Source: Sphagnum magellanicum
Taxonomy: Eukaryota > Streptophyta > Sphagnopsida > Sphagnales > Sphagnaceae
DNA: 64,000 nucleotides
Direction of reading: 5' to 3'
NCBI GenBank assembly: GCA_021904315.1
Contig: CM038912.1
Coordinates: 6,783,061 to 6,847,060 of the forward strand
The notes under the pieces were generated by a model. It was not told the DNA's origin and searched no databases. It worked only from the letters and a program-made list of their open reading frames with translations. The position numbers and the translations under genes are program-made. Every line of letters starts with the position of its first letter. The first letter of the stretch is position 1. Shown here piece after piece: positions 25,124-37,100 of this stretch.

Positions 25124-27650
25124 GGGCAACAAATGCATGCATTTTTCCACATGATATCATATTGCATTGTCATGCAAAATTGGGTGGGAGTTTTCACACC
25201 ATTTCTACACAATGCAACCCTCTTCACCATTACTTTTCAACACCTTGACTTGGTGATGAGCAAAATCATTATACATCTAACAAAATCCTTGATGTTAGTT
25301 CCCTTCTTACATATCTTGATGTAGACAGACTAGGGATTCAAAATAAAAGACCATAGAATGTGAGTTCTTGGAGTGTTTCAACTGACTTTTTATTGCCAAA
25401 AATTGTTGTTCCACATACATCCACACCAAGAAACTCTACTAAAAAAAATTAGTCATCAACCTTCATTCCAAAAATTCACATCCTTGGCCACTTGTGTCTT
25501 TTATTTTCATGTCCATACATAAACGATCTCCGAAATTTTCTTTTCACCACCTAATCTTCTATTTTCACCTCCAAGAGAAAAACCATCTTCTCTCAAAAAC
25601 CAACAACCACTTATAAAATTTCCCTTGGCTTCCCTCTAAAGCCTTGACAACACCTTTCATTACCAAATATGTTGCACTAACAACATTTACTACTCTTCAA
25701 CATATTTATTGGTCTTCAAAAGAAGGTGTTTTTTAAAAGCATCTCGAAAGTTTGGGCTTTTTTCTTAGACCTTGGATGATTGAGACAATAAAAATAAATT
25801 CATCCATGTTTTCCTGTGATATCACGCTCCAAATACAATAGAGCAAATTTCTAAGAAAACTTTGCATGCAAGAAAAGCTTTCAAAATGAAAGCAAGTGAA
25901 AAGTTGAACTTTGACTTTGTTTTGGCACAAGGGTATTAACATGTTTAACCCTTAAATGATAAAGTGGCCCAAAATGGGTTGATGTGCATTTTTCATTATC
26001 TTGTTCATCCAAAAGGAAGGTTTAAATAAGAGAATGTCACATGCCTAGATTCCTCAATGAATTTGCTATTAAGGGGCTAGGCCTTAGCCTATTTAATTGT
26101 CATGTTTGATATATAAAAAGGAAGAAATCTCTATGATGTTTATGTTTCTATCTATGGCCTTGTGTGTTTGCCAATAAGATGTTGCCCAAGAAAAATGAAC
26201 TAAAAAAATCTCCAAATATGGATGTCAAATTAAAACACAAAACATTGATGTACAACACCATTTTATTATGTTTCAAACTTTGGGAAATGATACCTAAGAA
26301 CATGATGTTATTGAAATGGCTTGTAGTTCAACGAATTTTTTGAGATTATTTTGATTGGTCAAAATACAAATTTTGATATTTTCTTGATGGTCAAACATGT
26401 TCCCTATTCAACTTTAAATGTTATAATCTTTTTCCAAATTTCGCATGAATGGCTAAATGTTTTTGGTGAGCTTCGTTTATGCTAATAGAACTAATCTTGT
26501 GGGTGGATCATTGAGCATTAAGTGACATGGCCATAGTGGGGACAATTTATTTGACTTACATGGTTTGATTTCATGTGATTATGCAAAATTTGGTTTCTTG
26601 TGAAATATTCACTTATCATTGTGTATTTTTGTTGCACACTTTAAACAAGATAATTTTACATGGAACTAGTAATTATGTTGATATTTTACAATTAGAAATG
26701 GCTATATGAGAGTTAGTGTTTTTTTAAAGAGTTCATATTGCAAAAGTGATGATTTTATGTTGAAAAAACCCATTTTACGAAGAATATGTATTTCAATTTT
26801 TTTTTAAAAACCATGAAATAATGAAATTTCACCATCAAAAAAATCATTGATAAGGGTTGGACTATGAGATATGAAACTTTTTCAATCATGTTTGAACTTG
26901 GTTCGGGAATTATTAGTAGATGTAATAGTTATACAAGTTTGTAGTCTATTATTTATCATCAATGTGTTTGTCAAAACAATAGACTATTGTAGTACTTGGG
27001 CCAATTCAACACTAAATATATACATTTTCTGAAATGTTGCAATTTTAAACAACCAGATTTTTTTTTTTTGAAGGAAAATTAAAAACATAATGGAGTGTTT
27101 GGGAATATATCATTTGTCAAAGTGGAATCCTCAAAATTAGTTAATTATTCAACAAACTAGGTGTCAAAGTGGCCAAGGTACTACAATATTATGACACCTC
27201 AAAAGTGAGACTTCATTATGGTAAACATATTGCATTATGATAATACTTTCATATTAAGCATTTGAAGTGGAAGTTTAATTTTTCATATGAATGAACTCTC
27301 AAGATAGTAATGTTGTAGAAACACATGGAAAAGGGTGGTTACCTTGGTGGGTGCCGAAGGAAAATGTTCTCTACAACAAATGTTCGACAAAGCTTTACAT
27401 GAAATTTTTATTAAGACCAAATTTCATTAAGATCATGCCATGATTCACAAGTTGGTGAAACCACCTTAAATTAAGTGAATAAGACTCAAATTTGAAAACA
27501 AATTAAATTCCCAAACCAGATTTGAGGATGATCATTGTGCTATTTGCTATGCCAAAACAAATGTTGAATCATTGCCTCCAACCCAACGACAATCCCGTAT
27601 TGCCATTTCTTGGATTTGAATATTTGAACATCGGGTTGGCTTAGGCTCAC
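25124..27650. other. Gene-free stretch
   Basis: No exon series, repeat array or transposon terminus was recognised. The largest ORFs are below 70 codons. Confidence 0.5.
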
Positions 27651-28088
27651 TGTACAAAGTCAGGAATTTGGTCATGCCATATTACCACATTTTTTTCTAT
27701 ATCTTCCCACAAGTGATCATGAAGGCAAATTGTGCCCATTCAGATGATATGATGGAAAAAACCAAATGGTGCAAGGTGCTGAAGGGTCCACCTCTGGAAT
27801 TGATTTGCAATGTGCTTCGAAATGACCATCAATTGAGCTGCACCAAACAAAAGGAGTGTTCTTCCACACAGAAGTTTCACCTTAATCAGGTCTTCAACTT
27901 CTGTGTGGCCTATCTAGTATCCTGCACTCACAAAGCAATCATTATCATAAGCTAAAATTTAGCAGCTCTTCACATAAGTGCTCTGGTGTATGAGCTACTT
28001 CTTTGAAGTTTGAGCCTGAACTTTACTGCAAGCCTGGACATAAATTGAAAGTAGTTATACTATCACACTACTTATACACTCATGCATC
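27651..28088 (-). other. Probable 3' untranslated region of the 28-30 kb gene
   Basis: The sequence after the stop codon keeps the gene's higher G+C until about 27,650. It includes a hairpin, with CCACACAGAAGTT (about 27,864) facing AACTTCTGTGTGG (about 27,896). A polyadenylation site could not be placed. The 95-codon plus-strand ORF within has no domain and is taken as chance. Confidence 0.4.
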
Positions 28089-30249
28089 TCATACAGAAAC
28101 AGATTCCCAGAAGGAATCCAATATTGGGAGAAATATAGCCACAGAGAGCCATCCACCCCAGCCTTTGAGAAATGGAAACAAAGCTAGGATTAATCTAAAC
28201 ACCAAGGGCTTTTCTTTCCTTGTTCTTTTTCTCCCTAGTCTAATAGGTTTTACTGCCCGCTGTGAGGGCGTTCTACTCCTATCTGCTGTAAGTTCATCCC
28301 AACCTCTCATCTCCCCTGCCCTTCCTACTTTACTCACCTGCCGTCCACCACTTGCCACTGCTGGGCTCCATGCCCCTGAGTCTTGAGAAAATCTGTCTGA
28401 ATCCACATCTGTACGTTCATAAGGAACATCCTCACTGTAATGAATATCCCCTTGTGTCATGGAACTACCATTGATACCAGGTTTTGGTCTTCCATCATCA
28501 ACCCCAGAACCCCATCCAGCAAATCTTTCACCCTTTTCTTCAAAGTCCACTTGTCTATTTGATGGAGGTTTCTGTCTGCACTTTGGCTGTACAGAATATC
28601 CTGCCGCATCTAAAAAAGCCCTCCATACTTGATCAACCACGGGACCTATAGCTTTTTGAACTGCTGGGATGGCAGCAAGACCTACCATCAGGACCAGAGG
28701 ATTACCAAGCAACCATGGCAGAACCAGCAACATGAATGGCAATCCCCATCGCAGCAATGAGAAACCTTGCTCCTGCAAAATCTGAGTTTTGCAATTGTTG
28801 ATTAGGGGTCCTGGAAATGTTTGTCCTAATTCAACCTCAAAACCTGACAATATCCAAAAAAACAACGACAGAACATGTTCTCTTCCTTATGCAGGGCATA
28901 ATAGTGAGTCAAGTTTCCTGGCCAAAGTGCTGCAAGGAATCCTTAAGGAGAACAATGGGCGCAGGCACTCTAGCAATGGAATTCAGAATGGTCACAAATT
29001 GGTGCACCAGAAGACCAAGCGCAAATATATCAAACTTTCACTTACAGATTTGATATCAAAGTCAGGAGCACTGTCCTCTTCCTCATCCTCAGATTCATAG
29101 TCATATTCATCACCATCTTTTGTAGATTGCCACCATTGCCATCTACTGTCAGATGTCTTGTCCTCTGAATCATAGTCCCATTGCTTCCGAAATTGTGTCC
29201 ACTGGGGAGGAATCTTTGAAGATTTATCACTTTGTGATGAGGAATCTTTACTATATGTACGGTGTCGCCAGACATTCTCTGCATTTGAATCCCAGATATT
29301 GCTGCCCTCTTGAGACACATCACTGTCCCCATTCTTCTGATTTCTGGGACTGAAACTTGCTGGTTTTTTAGCTCTCGTTGAATCACTCCTCTCACACCTT
29401 ACGAGATTTTTCTCCTTCTTTGTAGTTCCATTTCCCAGACAAACAGTCTTTGATGGGTTATATTGACACCAAAGTACAAACACGCACATTTGTTGCCTGC
29501 ACAAATTACTCTGCAATAGCACACAACACTTTCTGCGCTCAGAATGAGATTCAACATGTCAATCTCGTCCCATGAGCACTGAGAAGATTTTGCCATCAAA
29601 ACAGCATTACCAACAACATTTGGTAAGCCCATCAAATGCCAATGGACTTGAGAACAATGTTCATGATCCCAACCAAATTGCATGATCAAATCCATCTGAA
29701 AGAGGTTCTTTCCAGGTCCTACAGACCATTTGGGCATCTCTGTAGCATGTAACACAACCCTAGTGAGACCACACAAGAGGGAATCCCATTGTAATGCTGA
29801 AGAGAATTAAGGCTTTGCAGAGGCAAAGCTCCTTTCCAAGACAAAAACTAGAACACTAAATCTCTGCCAAAAGTGGAAATAAGTCTCTCATCATCATCTT
29901 CTCGTGTGCTTAGAGAAACCTCATCATCAGCAGAAATGCCACAAGCATATCACCAGATTTGAATACAAAATGGAAGTGAAAAAAATCCGCCACGAGGATC
30001 CTGATTATAAGGCCATGGACTTTGTTGCAAGTGTAGACTAGTTCATAAGGTTTGAAAAATCTTGCAAGGGTTTTTGCATACCTGTGAAGAATGCCGTGAC
30101 TTGGAAGCTGAACTCCTCAAGATCCAATTACGAGATTTTGTTGTTGTAAAATTAGAACTGCAAAAGAAGCCGCTAATGCTTCCATAAGAGCACGAAACGG
30201 GTCCGAAGCATGATGATAATGATGACACTCTCCCGGAGCAAAGCACCAT
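28089..30249 (-). CDS. Putative plastid membrane protein, three exons, function unknown
   Basis: Exons on the minus strand are 30,249-30,082, about 29,510-29,046 and 28,772-28,089. Exon 1 starts with ATG at 30,249 and ends CAG^GTATGC. Exon 2 ends TCT^GTAAGTG. Exon 3 follows TTTTGCAG. All junctions are phase 0, so about 438 codons are predicted. The acceptor of exon 2 is the least certain: CTATTGCAG gives 29,510, while a weaker AG gives 29,447 and a product 21 residues shorter. The first 56 residues are rich in Ser, Cys and hydroxylated residues with few acids, like a plastid transit peptide. Exon 2 encodes a polar stretch with Trp-rich and strongly acidic parts (YDYESEDEEED). Exon 3 starts with a long hydrophobic segment (LRWGLPFMLLVLPWLLGNP), then a charged linker, and a second hydrophobic stretch (LILALFPFLKGW) close to the C-terminus. 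I do not recognise a named family. Plastid membrane location is inferred, not shown. Confidence 0.8.
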
Positions 30250-30660
30250 TCTTATTTATTACCTACTTCTCAAACAAACAGCTAATGCAGACGGAATTCT
30301 CGACAGATTAATATGAAATTTGTATACAAAGTTTTGCAATCTGTTTTGGGATTTTCTCTGGAACTATAATTTGGAAACAGAAATGCGAACATCGAAGAAG
30401 AAATTGGCAAATACACAACAGCATCTGCGTTGTCTTCTTCTTCTTCCTCGTCTTGCTCCGTTTCTCTTCGTCGTTGGGGCGTCGTTTTCCTTTTTCTTTT
30501 ACTCACTTCCCCTTCCTTACGATTTTCAACGACCATGATCTTCCCTTCGTGGTCTATCCAACGGCAATACAAATGAGAAGTTGCATCTATCTGTTGCTTA
30601 GGGTTTCTCATCTTTTTTGGGTTCTTCTGAAGACTCCGGCACCTGTGTGTGCACTGTGTA
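30250..30660 (-). promoter_or_regulatory. Leader and promoter area of the 28-30 kb gene
   Basis: The region upstream of the start codon is GC-richer than its surroundings and strongly purine-rich on the coding strand (GAAGAAGAAGAAGACAACG near 30,430). A 109-codon minus-strand ORF (30,611-30,282) ends 33 bp before the start codon. It is low-complexity and could be an upstream ORF if transcription begins that far out. A TATACAAAT sequence near 30,320 is a possible TATA-like site for a nearer start. The transcription start is not settled. Confidence 0.4.
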
Positions 30661-31255
30661 AGTAGTAGTGATTAGAATTAGTAAAGGTGAAGTGCGTGAA
30701 AGAAATTTTGTAGTCTGGGAAAGATGGGCATGATAAGTAGAAAGATGTGACTGGAAAGATTTCTATTCCCTATTTTTGAATTTAAAATTTAAAATTTTTA
30801 AAAAAAAACTACTGGAGTTTGTGCGGTTGGCCCAAGTGTGAACACATTGATTGTTTTCTTGGTTGTGTATTCTTTGTTTGGCAAGGTCTTTTGCCTTTGA
30901 ATTGCAAAAAAGAGCACAACACAAAAGTCGAAAAGGAAATGAAGAAGGTTCCAGGCGCAACAGCGATGGCAATAGCGTCAAAGCGACAAACAAGCACGTG
31001 GTGTGTGGGGAGTTCGAGAAACCCAGCCAGCGTTTTGGAATCTTCCACGGGAAGGAGCAAATCAGAGCTGTTGGTTGATCAAAAGGTTGGTTTCCATTTC
31101 TTTTCAATTGAGTCTCCAACTTCTTGCGGCATCGTGTCTGCTGCTACTGCTACAACCAAGGAGCTTGGAAGGAAGGTAAAAGAAGTGAAGAAAAAAAAAG
31201 AAAAAGGAAAGGGAAGGGGAAGGAAAGAACGAGGGAGGAGAAGAAGATTTTAAGG
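30661..31255. other. GC-richer spacer, no supported gene
   Basis: ORFs of 118 (minus) and 144 codons (plus) overlap each other here. The plus one ends in a Lys/Arg/Gly-rich tail from purine-rich DNA. Neither shows a domain or a convincing splice link. Promoter-flanking sequence of the minus-strand gene is the simplest reading. Confidence 0.35.
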
Positions 31256-31560
31256 TGTTATAAATCTTAGAATACTAAACTTTTAGGGTTTTCAAAATAA
31301 TAACCTTAGAGGATTTTAGGCCTTTAAAACCCAGAGGAATTCAAGATCTTTAAGGTTTAGGGTTTCAAATTCTACCACTTTTGAAGATTTCTAAAGTTTT
31401 AAAAATTTGAAGTTTCAAGTTTTTCAAGTTTTATAAGCAGGTAACGTGTTTTTAAAGGTTTCAAAGTTTCAAATTTTATAATGATATCAGATTTTAGGGT
31501 TTTCAAAATAAACTAAAATTTCAATGTTTTAGCGTTTTGAAAGACATTGATTTAGGGTTA
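31256..31560. repeat. Degenerate TTTAGGGTTT-like tract
   Basis: Phrases such as TTTTAGGGTTTTCAAA, TTTAGGGTTTCAAA and TTTTAGGGTTTTCAAAAT recur with A/T-rich spacers immediately before the LINE. They resemble plant telomere repeat words but are not in register, so this is not a telomere. Confidence 0.5.
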
Positions 31561-31565
31561 AAGAT

Positions 31566-32430
31566 TTGAAGAACTTCGCAATGGCACTCGTTGTTGCACC
31601 GCTGCGATGTCTTTTCACTATTGCATTGGACATTTTCAGACTGAAAACGGACATTGCCAAGACGTATTGCAACAATGTCGGGTTCAACGTCCTAGACAAT
31701 ACACCCCTGGTGGTTTACCAGGTAGCCCTAACCGGGCATTGGCTAATCATGGGCCTCAAGACCGACAGCTCACTTGTTGATGCACGGTTATCCAAAATGG
31801 AGGCAACCATCCAGAACATTGCGTCTCTCACGGTCGTTGATAACCTTGTGGTCAACCAGCTGATGGAGTGCGAGGTGGTTGCGGCTATCACAACCAAGGT
31901 TGCGTCTACAGAATAACCTAAGTGGACCACGGTGATGGCCAAGAACATGCGCCAGGTGGTCAATCGGGCTATGGAGACCCTGGCCGATGTGCCCAAACAA
32001 GAGGAATGCAAGCTCAACTTGCGCCTCACGGGCTTTGAGGCCAAGGAGGGTGAGACTGAGAAGGAGCTGGTGTAGTGGTTCAACACAGAACTATTACAAG
32101 GTTAAATGAGGTTGCGTGTCAAGGCTGTGCCGCCACGTGGTAACGGCTTACGACTATGTGGGCCTTCGCCCCGGCGGCAAGCGTGCGCTTTGACGCAGTG
32201 CTACTCAAATTCGCAATGAGCGAAGACCATCAAGCCGCGCTGTGAGGGCATGAAGGCCTGGTGGGGACCAAGTTGGGCCTGGACGAAAACCTCATGCCCA
32301 CACAATAGGCGCGCAAGTTGAAGCTGTGGCCATTGTTCAAAGAGGCCAAGGCGGCAGGCAAGCACACCTTCTAACGCGCAGCCAAACTCTTCATCGACGA
32401 CATTCAAATTTGTTCGCCCTCCTAGGGGCA
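31566..32430 (+). pseudogene. LINE ORF1 remnant (coiled-coil and RNA-binding-type domain)
   Basis: An open stretch of 116 codons (31,566-31,916) contains a heptad-like region (LVDARLSKMEATIQNIA), then a stop. The same frame continues with a nucleic-acid-binding type segment (KLNLRLTGFEAKEGETEKEL, about 32,010-32,070). After further stops and frame changes a Lys/Ala-rich segment containing WPLFKEAKAAGK can be read near 32,330. Coiled coil followed by an RRM-like domain is the plan of L1 ORF1 proteins, which coat the element RNA. Stops are mainly TAG and TAA. Confidence 0.7.
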
Positions 32431-32439
32431 TGGGGACCA

Positions 32440-35400
32440 AAAAGACCTATGCGTAATATTATGGAACATGCATGGGGGTGGTGTAAATAAACTGGAAACG
32501 AGGGTGCAAATACTAGAGCTGTTTTAAGGTGCTGACCTCGTCTTATTAACCGAAACTTGGCATTTCCTAGGCCAACATTTGCCACATGTTGAAAGGCGTG
32601 ACTCACTTGCAATAGCGTGCACTATGCAACTGGGAAAAACAAACGCGATAAAACATAGTGGGGGGGCTGTTACTTATTTTCGTAGCCACCTTAGCCCAAA
32701 CTTGTCACAGTGGAAGGAATGAAGCCACGATTCTTATCTATGGATACGGGTTAGTAGGGGTGCTACCCTTGACTTGTTTGTTTACGTGATGTACGCTGCC
32801 CCTGTTAGTTTCAAACACGAGAACAAATCCTTGTTCTAAAACTTGACAGCAAATATTGTTGAAGTTCAAACTCTAGGGGGCATAATATTATTAGGAGGGG
32901 ATTTTAATGCACATATTGCAACGTTACCAGATACCATTGACACTAACGACCTTTGTGAACTGTTATAGGCACCTGAGTTCTCTGAGACTAAGCAACCAAA
33001 TGTTGTGGTTAAGCAACAGAACCGCAACGCTAATGTTGGCGGCTAGGGCCGTGAACTCTTGGACTTATGTTGTGACGTTGGGTTGCTCATTCTCAATGGT
33101 CGGACACATGGTGACGAATCAGGGGGAGTTCACTTGCTTGGCAAATGGGGGGCGCAACATTGTCGATTATATTGTTGGCTCACCTGTAGTTTGGCAAGTT
33201 GCTACACACCTTGAGGTGATAATAGATGACACCCGCTACTATGCGATGGGGGGAAACTCTGACCACAGTCTATTGCACCTACGGTTGAACATTGATTGCA
33301 ACTTTGTTGAACCACGACATACGGTTGTAACCAATAAATTCTTGCCTAGGTTCAAATATTATAAATCAAAAGTTGAAGAGTATCAACTTGCCCTAATAGC
33401 AAGTCTTGGAAACTTGTGGGTTGTTGACTCGATTGGGCATTTAGGGGCAAATGGGTTAGTTGACCTATTGCAATAATGCATGGGTGTTGACGCAAAGTCT
33501 ACTTTTGGCAGCAAGCTTTCGGGAGGGAGCTATAGAGAGAGACACTACCATAAACCCTGGTTTGACGCTGACTGCCATATAGCGAAACGTGAGTTGAGGC
33601 TTTGGTTGAAAACCAACCCCAATTTGCATGCCGCTAAACATTAAGAAAGTAAACTTAAAAAATTATTAAAAAGGAAAAGAATTTTCTGGGAAACTATAAG
33701 AGCTCAACATATGTGTGTGCTTGCCAAGGTGGATGCACTTTCGTTCTAAAAAAAATACCGACCAAAGGCACTCGTTGTGGACAAGATCAATGCAACTACG
33801 CTTTTGGAAGGCTTTCGCGGGCTAGTTGGCCAATCTCCGCCATCCATACAGTTACGAATTAGTCATTTGGCTCAAATAATTCAACTTCCACCTAACCACA
33901 CCTTGAACACAGATATCACACTAGCTGAGCTGCTTCAGGCACTAAAAAAACTACAAAGGAACAAGGCCGTCGGTTTAGATGGTATGAAAGCTAAATTCAT
34001 TCTGGATGCGGGAAAGCTACTACACATGCCACTATTAATAGCATTCAACTGTTTTCTAGCGGAAGCCTTTCCAAAAGCCCTTTCCATTGGGGTGGTCCAC
34101 ACGCTCTTTAAATGGGGTGATGCCTCCGAATTTGACAACTATAGGGGGATAACGGTTGGGCCTATCCTAGCAAAGTTGTTTGTTATGATCCTTGACAAAA
34201 GGTTGAGCAAGTGGGCTGAATAACATGGGCTACGTGCCAAGGGTCAAGTTAGGTTTGCAAATATTATCGCACTATTGACTAACTTTTCATATTGCGAACT
34301 TTGATAGAACAGAGCAAAGCAAAGAAGAAACCACTCTATTTTTATTTTATGGACTTCAAAAAGACGTTCGATATTATGCTGCGTGAAATGTTGTCGCAGG
34401 TGTTAGCTGACCTTGGGGTGGAGGGACGCTTTTTGCGATGCCTATAGGTGATGTATGCCAAGGATACCGTATGCATCAACCACCCAAGTGAGGGTGTCAC
34501 CTCCAGCTTCAGGTGCTAGTAAGGTATGAAACAAGGTTGTCCTCTTAGCCCCCTCCTGTTTGGGCTATATTTGGATGCCCTAGAGGGGTGCTTGGACAGT
34601 AGAAAATGCGATGCACTGACCTTAGCAGACGTGCACGTATGGCTATTGCTTTTTGCAGATGACCTCACTTTGATGTCAAAGTCAGAGGTGGGATTGCAAT
34701 AACAATTAGACACACTCCAACAGTTTTGTGCTGAATGTGGATTTACAATGAACGTGAAAAAAATAAAAATCATGGTGTTTAATTCTGTTGACCCATGCCA
34801 AGAGTTTGTGTTTGACAGTGACGTTATTGAACGTGTGTAAACCTTCAAATACTTGGGGATCCTGCTCAAGACCACCTTGAACTTGGATAGTGTAGTGGAA
34901 CATTTAGCAACTACAAATAGGTGCTCGTTGTTTGCATTGAACTGTTGCTGTGTGGAACTATGTATTATAAATGTTAAGCTACGTTATGACCTCTTCAACA
35001 CATTGGTGCGTTTTCATAGCAAACTATGCCTGTGAGGTTTGGTTGGACTCCAAAAAAATAGAGGTTATTGAAGTAGTGTATCGAGTGTTCCTCAAGTCCT
35101 TGCTTGGGGTGCGAAAAACCACTAACACGTCCATCATGCTGGCAGAATTTGGCAAATTCCCTTTTGAACACTTTGCATGGGGACAGGCGTTGCTATACTA
35201 TAACCATGTGAGCACGGTCACCAAAGATCGCATCTTGGGAAAGGCATGTGAAGCCCAGCTCACTATGCTTGCTTCGGGAAAAAAATGTTGGGCCAAATCC
35301 ATGAAAAAATGGCTACTCTAGAATTAGCCCCAAGAGGTGATAGGTTTTTTTATCTTCGGTTCAACCATCATTAGAAATGGTGTTTTAGCTTGCAGTGACC

Positions 35401-36027
35401 CCTGCGCTCCAATCAGGGACTGTTCAATCGTCGTTGGGAACGGTTCCTGAAACAACGCACATACATCCAACTCGTCTAGCAGGGGTAAGAAGTTGGGCGG
35501 AGAACCAAGTACCTTGGTGCAACGAGCACAATGTACGGGTGGGAGCTGAAGAGGCTGGGGCCCCACCCCCTTCAAGTTTCCCCCACACAATGTTGAGTGT
35601 AAAAAGGGTGAAGGATAATATGCACATGACTTTCATTGAAAAGTTATTTACCAACCGTGAGATCAAGACTAGCATATAGACAAGATACTTGCGCTTCAAG
35701 GGTATGTCATACGAGAGCGAAAACTACTTGTGTGGCATCAGCTGTGTTCAATTGTGAAAAGTTTTGGCCTGGTTTCGATGTGGCAACATGCAGCTTGAGG
35801 TAGTGCTAAGTGCGTGGAAGGGCGTGCCATACATTGAGAAGCTTTGTCAAGGCTGTGACTTGGGGAAGGTAGAGGATGAAGAGCATCTACTCCTTGCTTG
35901 TCCAAATACACAAAAAGTTAAGGAACCTTTTTGTTCAGCCTTGCCCCTCATCCACACGAGCACTCTTGCTAAGTTCATGCAGACTATGAACACGGTCGCC
36001 TTGGCCAAGTTTGTGGCATGCTGCTAG
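32440..36027 (+). pseudogene. LINE ORF2 remnant (APE-type endonuclease and reverse transcriptase)
   Basis: Motifs in order, spread over several frames: LVLLTETWH (about 32,540, endonuclease Glu motif); GGDFNAHI (about 32,895); NSDHSLLHL (about 33,255, endonuclease Asp-His pair); FDNYRGIT (about 34,130, RT motif 2); YFMDFKKTFD (about 34,350, catalytic Asp of motif A); MKQGCPLSPLLFG (about 34,530, motif B); LLFADDLTLM (about 34,645, catalytic FADD); TFKYLGILL (about 34,845); and a Cys/His cluster CQGCDLGK...HLLLAC near 35,845-35,895 like the zinc-binding tail of plant L1 RTs. Catalytic residues survive, but at least a dozen stops and several frame changes break the frame, so no active enzyme can be made. 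Confidence 0.9.
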
Positions 36028-36184
36028 TACCATAGGACAATTTGTCCTCCATGATCTACCTTTCGTCTAATGGACTCTCTGGTCCCAAACAGACGTAAAA
36101 TTGTAAACATTAAACAGATTGATTGAGGGCTCAACTGATTTTTTTTTTCCCTTCCAATCCCAATTTTTGCAATTTGTTTGAATT

Positions 36185-36480
36185 TTCAGTAATAAAATCC
36201 ACTAAAAAATCAATATCTTCCACATCTTAGCTCTGGAAATTGTGAAATAAACTCTATTAAATCTGCCTTGTCAAAGGCTTTCCAACAACACCAAGAACGT
36301 CCCCAAATTCCAATACAGTTTTTAGTTTTGATTTTATTTAATTTTCATTGAGAAAATGGTTCAATAATCAATAGCTTCCACACTGTAGCTGCAAACAGTC
36401 TCAAACCAAGCTGATGCATCTGTACTCATCAAGAGCTTTCCAAAGATACCAAGAGTGCAGCATGAAGCCCTGTGGCTTGA
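36185..36480 (+). repeat. About 158-bp tandem duplication after the LINE
   Basis: CTTCCACATCTTAGCTCTGG at 36,217 is echoed by CTTCCACACTGTAGCTGC at 36,375. CAAAGGCTTTCCAACAACACC is echoed by CAAGAGCTTTCCAAAGATACC at the same offset. The copies are diverged. Confidence 0.6.
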
Positions 36481-36767
36481 GAAATCTCAGTGTGACAAAA
36501 CAAAACAAACTACCTTGCTTCATAGATAGATTTTAAAATTATGTAAGAAGAAATAATTAATAAGTAAGTTCAAAGTACCTGATAAGAGAAAGTTACTTTA
36601 TTTTTTATTTTTTTAATCTTCTATTTTAATTTATTAGTGTTTACCATTTCAAATTGGTAGGATCATCACAACAATTTACAGTTTTATTTTCATAATTTTT
36701 AAAATTGAATTTTGTGATATGAAAGACTGTAATCAATATTTTTCTTGGAGAAATTTTATGACTTTCT

Positions 36768-36795
36768 GGGGGGGGGGGGGGGGGGGGGGGGGGGG
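36768..36795 (+). repeat. Uninterrupted run of 28 G
   Basis: Twenty-eight consecutive G follow ACTTTCT and precede AAATTG. It can form G-quadruplex structures and is a place where read length calls are unreliable. The Pro-rich minus-strand ORF across it is an artefact of the run. Confidence 0.9.
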
Positions 36796-36978
36796 AAATT
36801 GAAAAATATTGGAACAAAGAATCAGTTGATGATTTGTCAAATTTTTGTTCTTTATTTGCTTGTGTGCATGTTCTACTGACTTTTTGAACCCATTCAAAAA
36901 TTTCCAGGGAATTGATCATCATCATGGGTAAGCAAAATTTGATAAATTTGATAAGAGTGTTTAAATACTAAGAACACA

Positions 36979-37100
36979 TCAGTGTTTTCTTGGGGCAAAT
37001 TTTCGCACTGTGGTGACAAAAAGAATTTAAAAAAAAAAAAAAGGCTATAATATTGCCAAACTATCAAAACCACAAAACTGGAAGCAAAAAAATAGAACAA
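36979..37100 (+). repeat. Dispersed repeat family R, copy 2
   Basis: CAGTGTTTTCTTGGGGCAAATTTT is followed by CGCACTGTGGTGACAAAAAG and an A-run. It matches the start of the copy at 52,440 and the inverted copy at 469-606. Confidence 0.65.

Larger units (their letters stand above)
31560..36060 (+). mobile_element. Decayed L1-type LINE (non-LTR retrotransposon)
   Basis: Two degenerate ORFs are in the LINE order: an ORF1 with an RNA-binding-type domain, then an ORF2 with endonuclease, reverse transcriptase and a terminal Cys/His cluster. The element is clearly richer in G+C than the DNA on both sides, with a sharp change near 31,560 and near 36,060-36,110. Both ORFs carry many stops and frame changes, so the copy is dead. 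No target duplication or terminal poly(A) could be identified, so the outer limits are approximate. It sits between the two minus-strand genes, in opposite orientation. Confidence 0.88.

Noticed and set aside
29399-29776. 125-codon minus-strand ORF as an extra exon between exons 1 and 2 of the plastid-protein gene
   Set aside because: It lies in the first intron, overlaps exon 2 in another frame, and has no splice signals that keep phase 0.
30819-31253. 144-codon plus-strand ORF with a Lys/Arg/Gly-rich tail, as a divergent gene beside the plastid-protein gene
   Set aside because: No domain, no splice link and no 3' structure; the tail reflects a purine-rich stretch. Promoter-side sequence is simpler.
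36641-36925. 94-codon minus-strand ORF with a proline run
   Set aside because: The proline run is the reverse reading of the 28-base G run, and the rest has no features.
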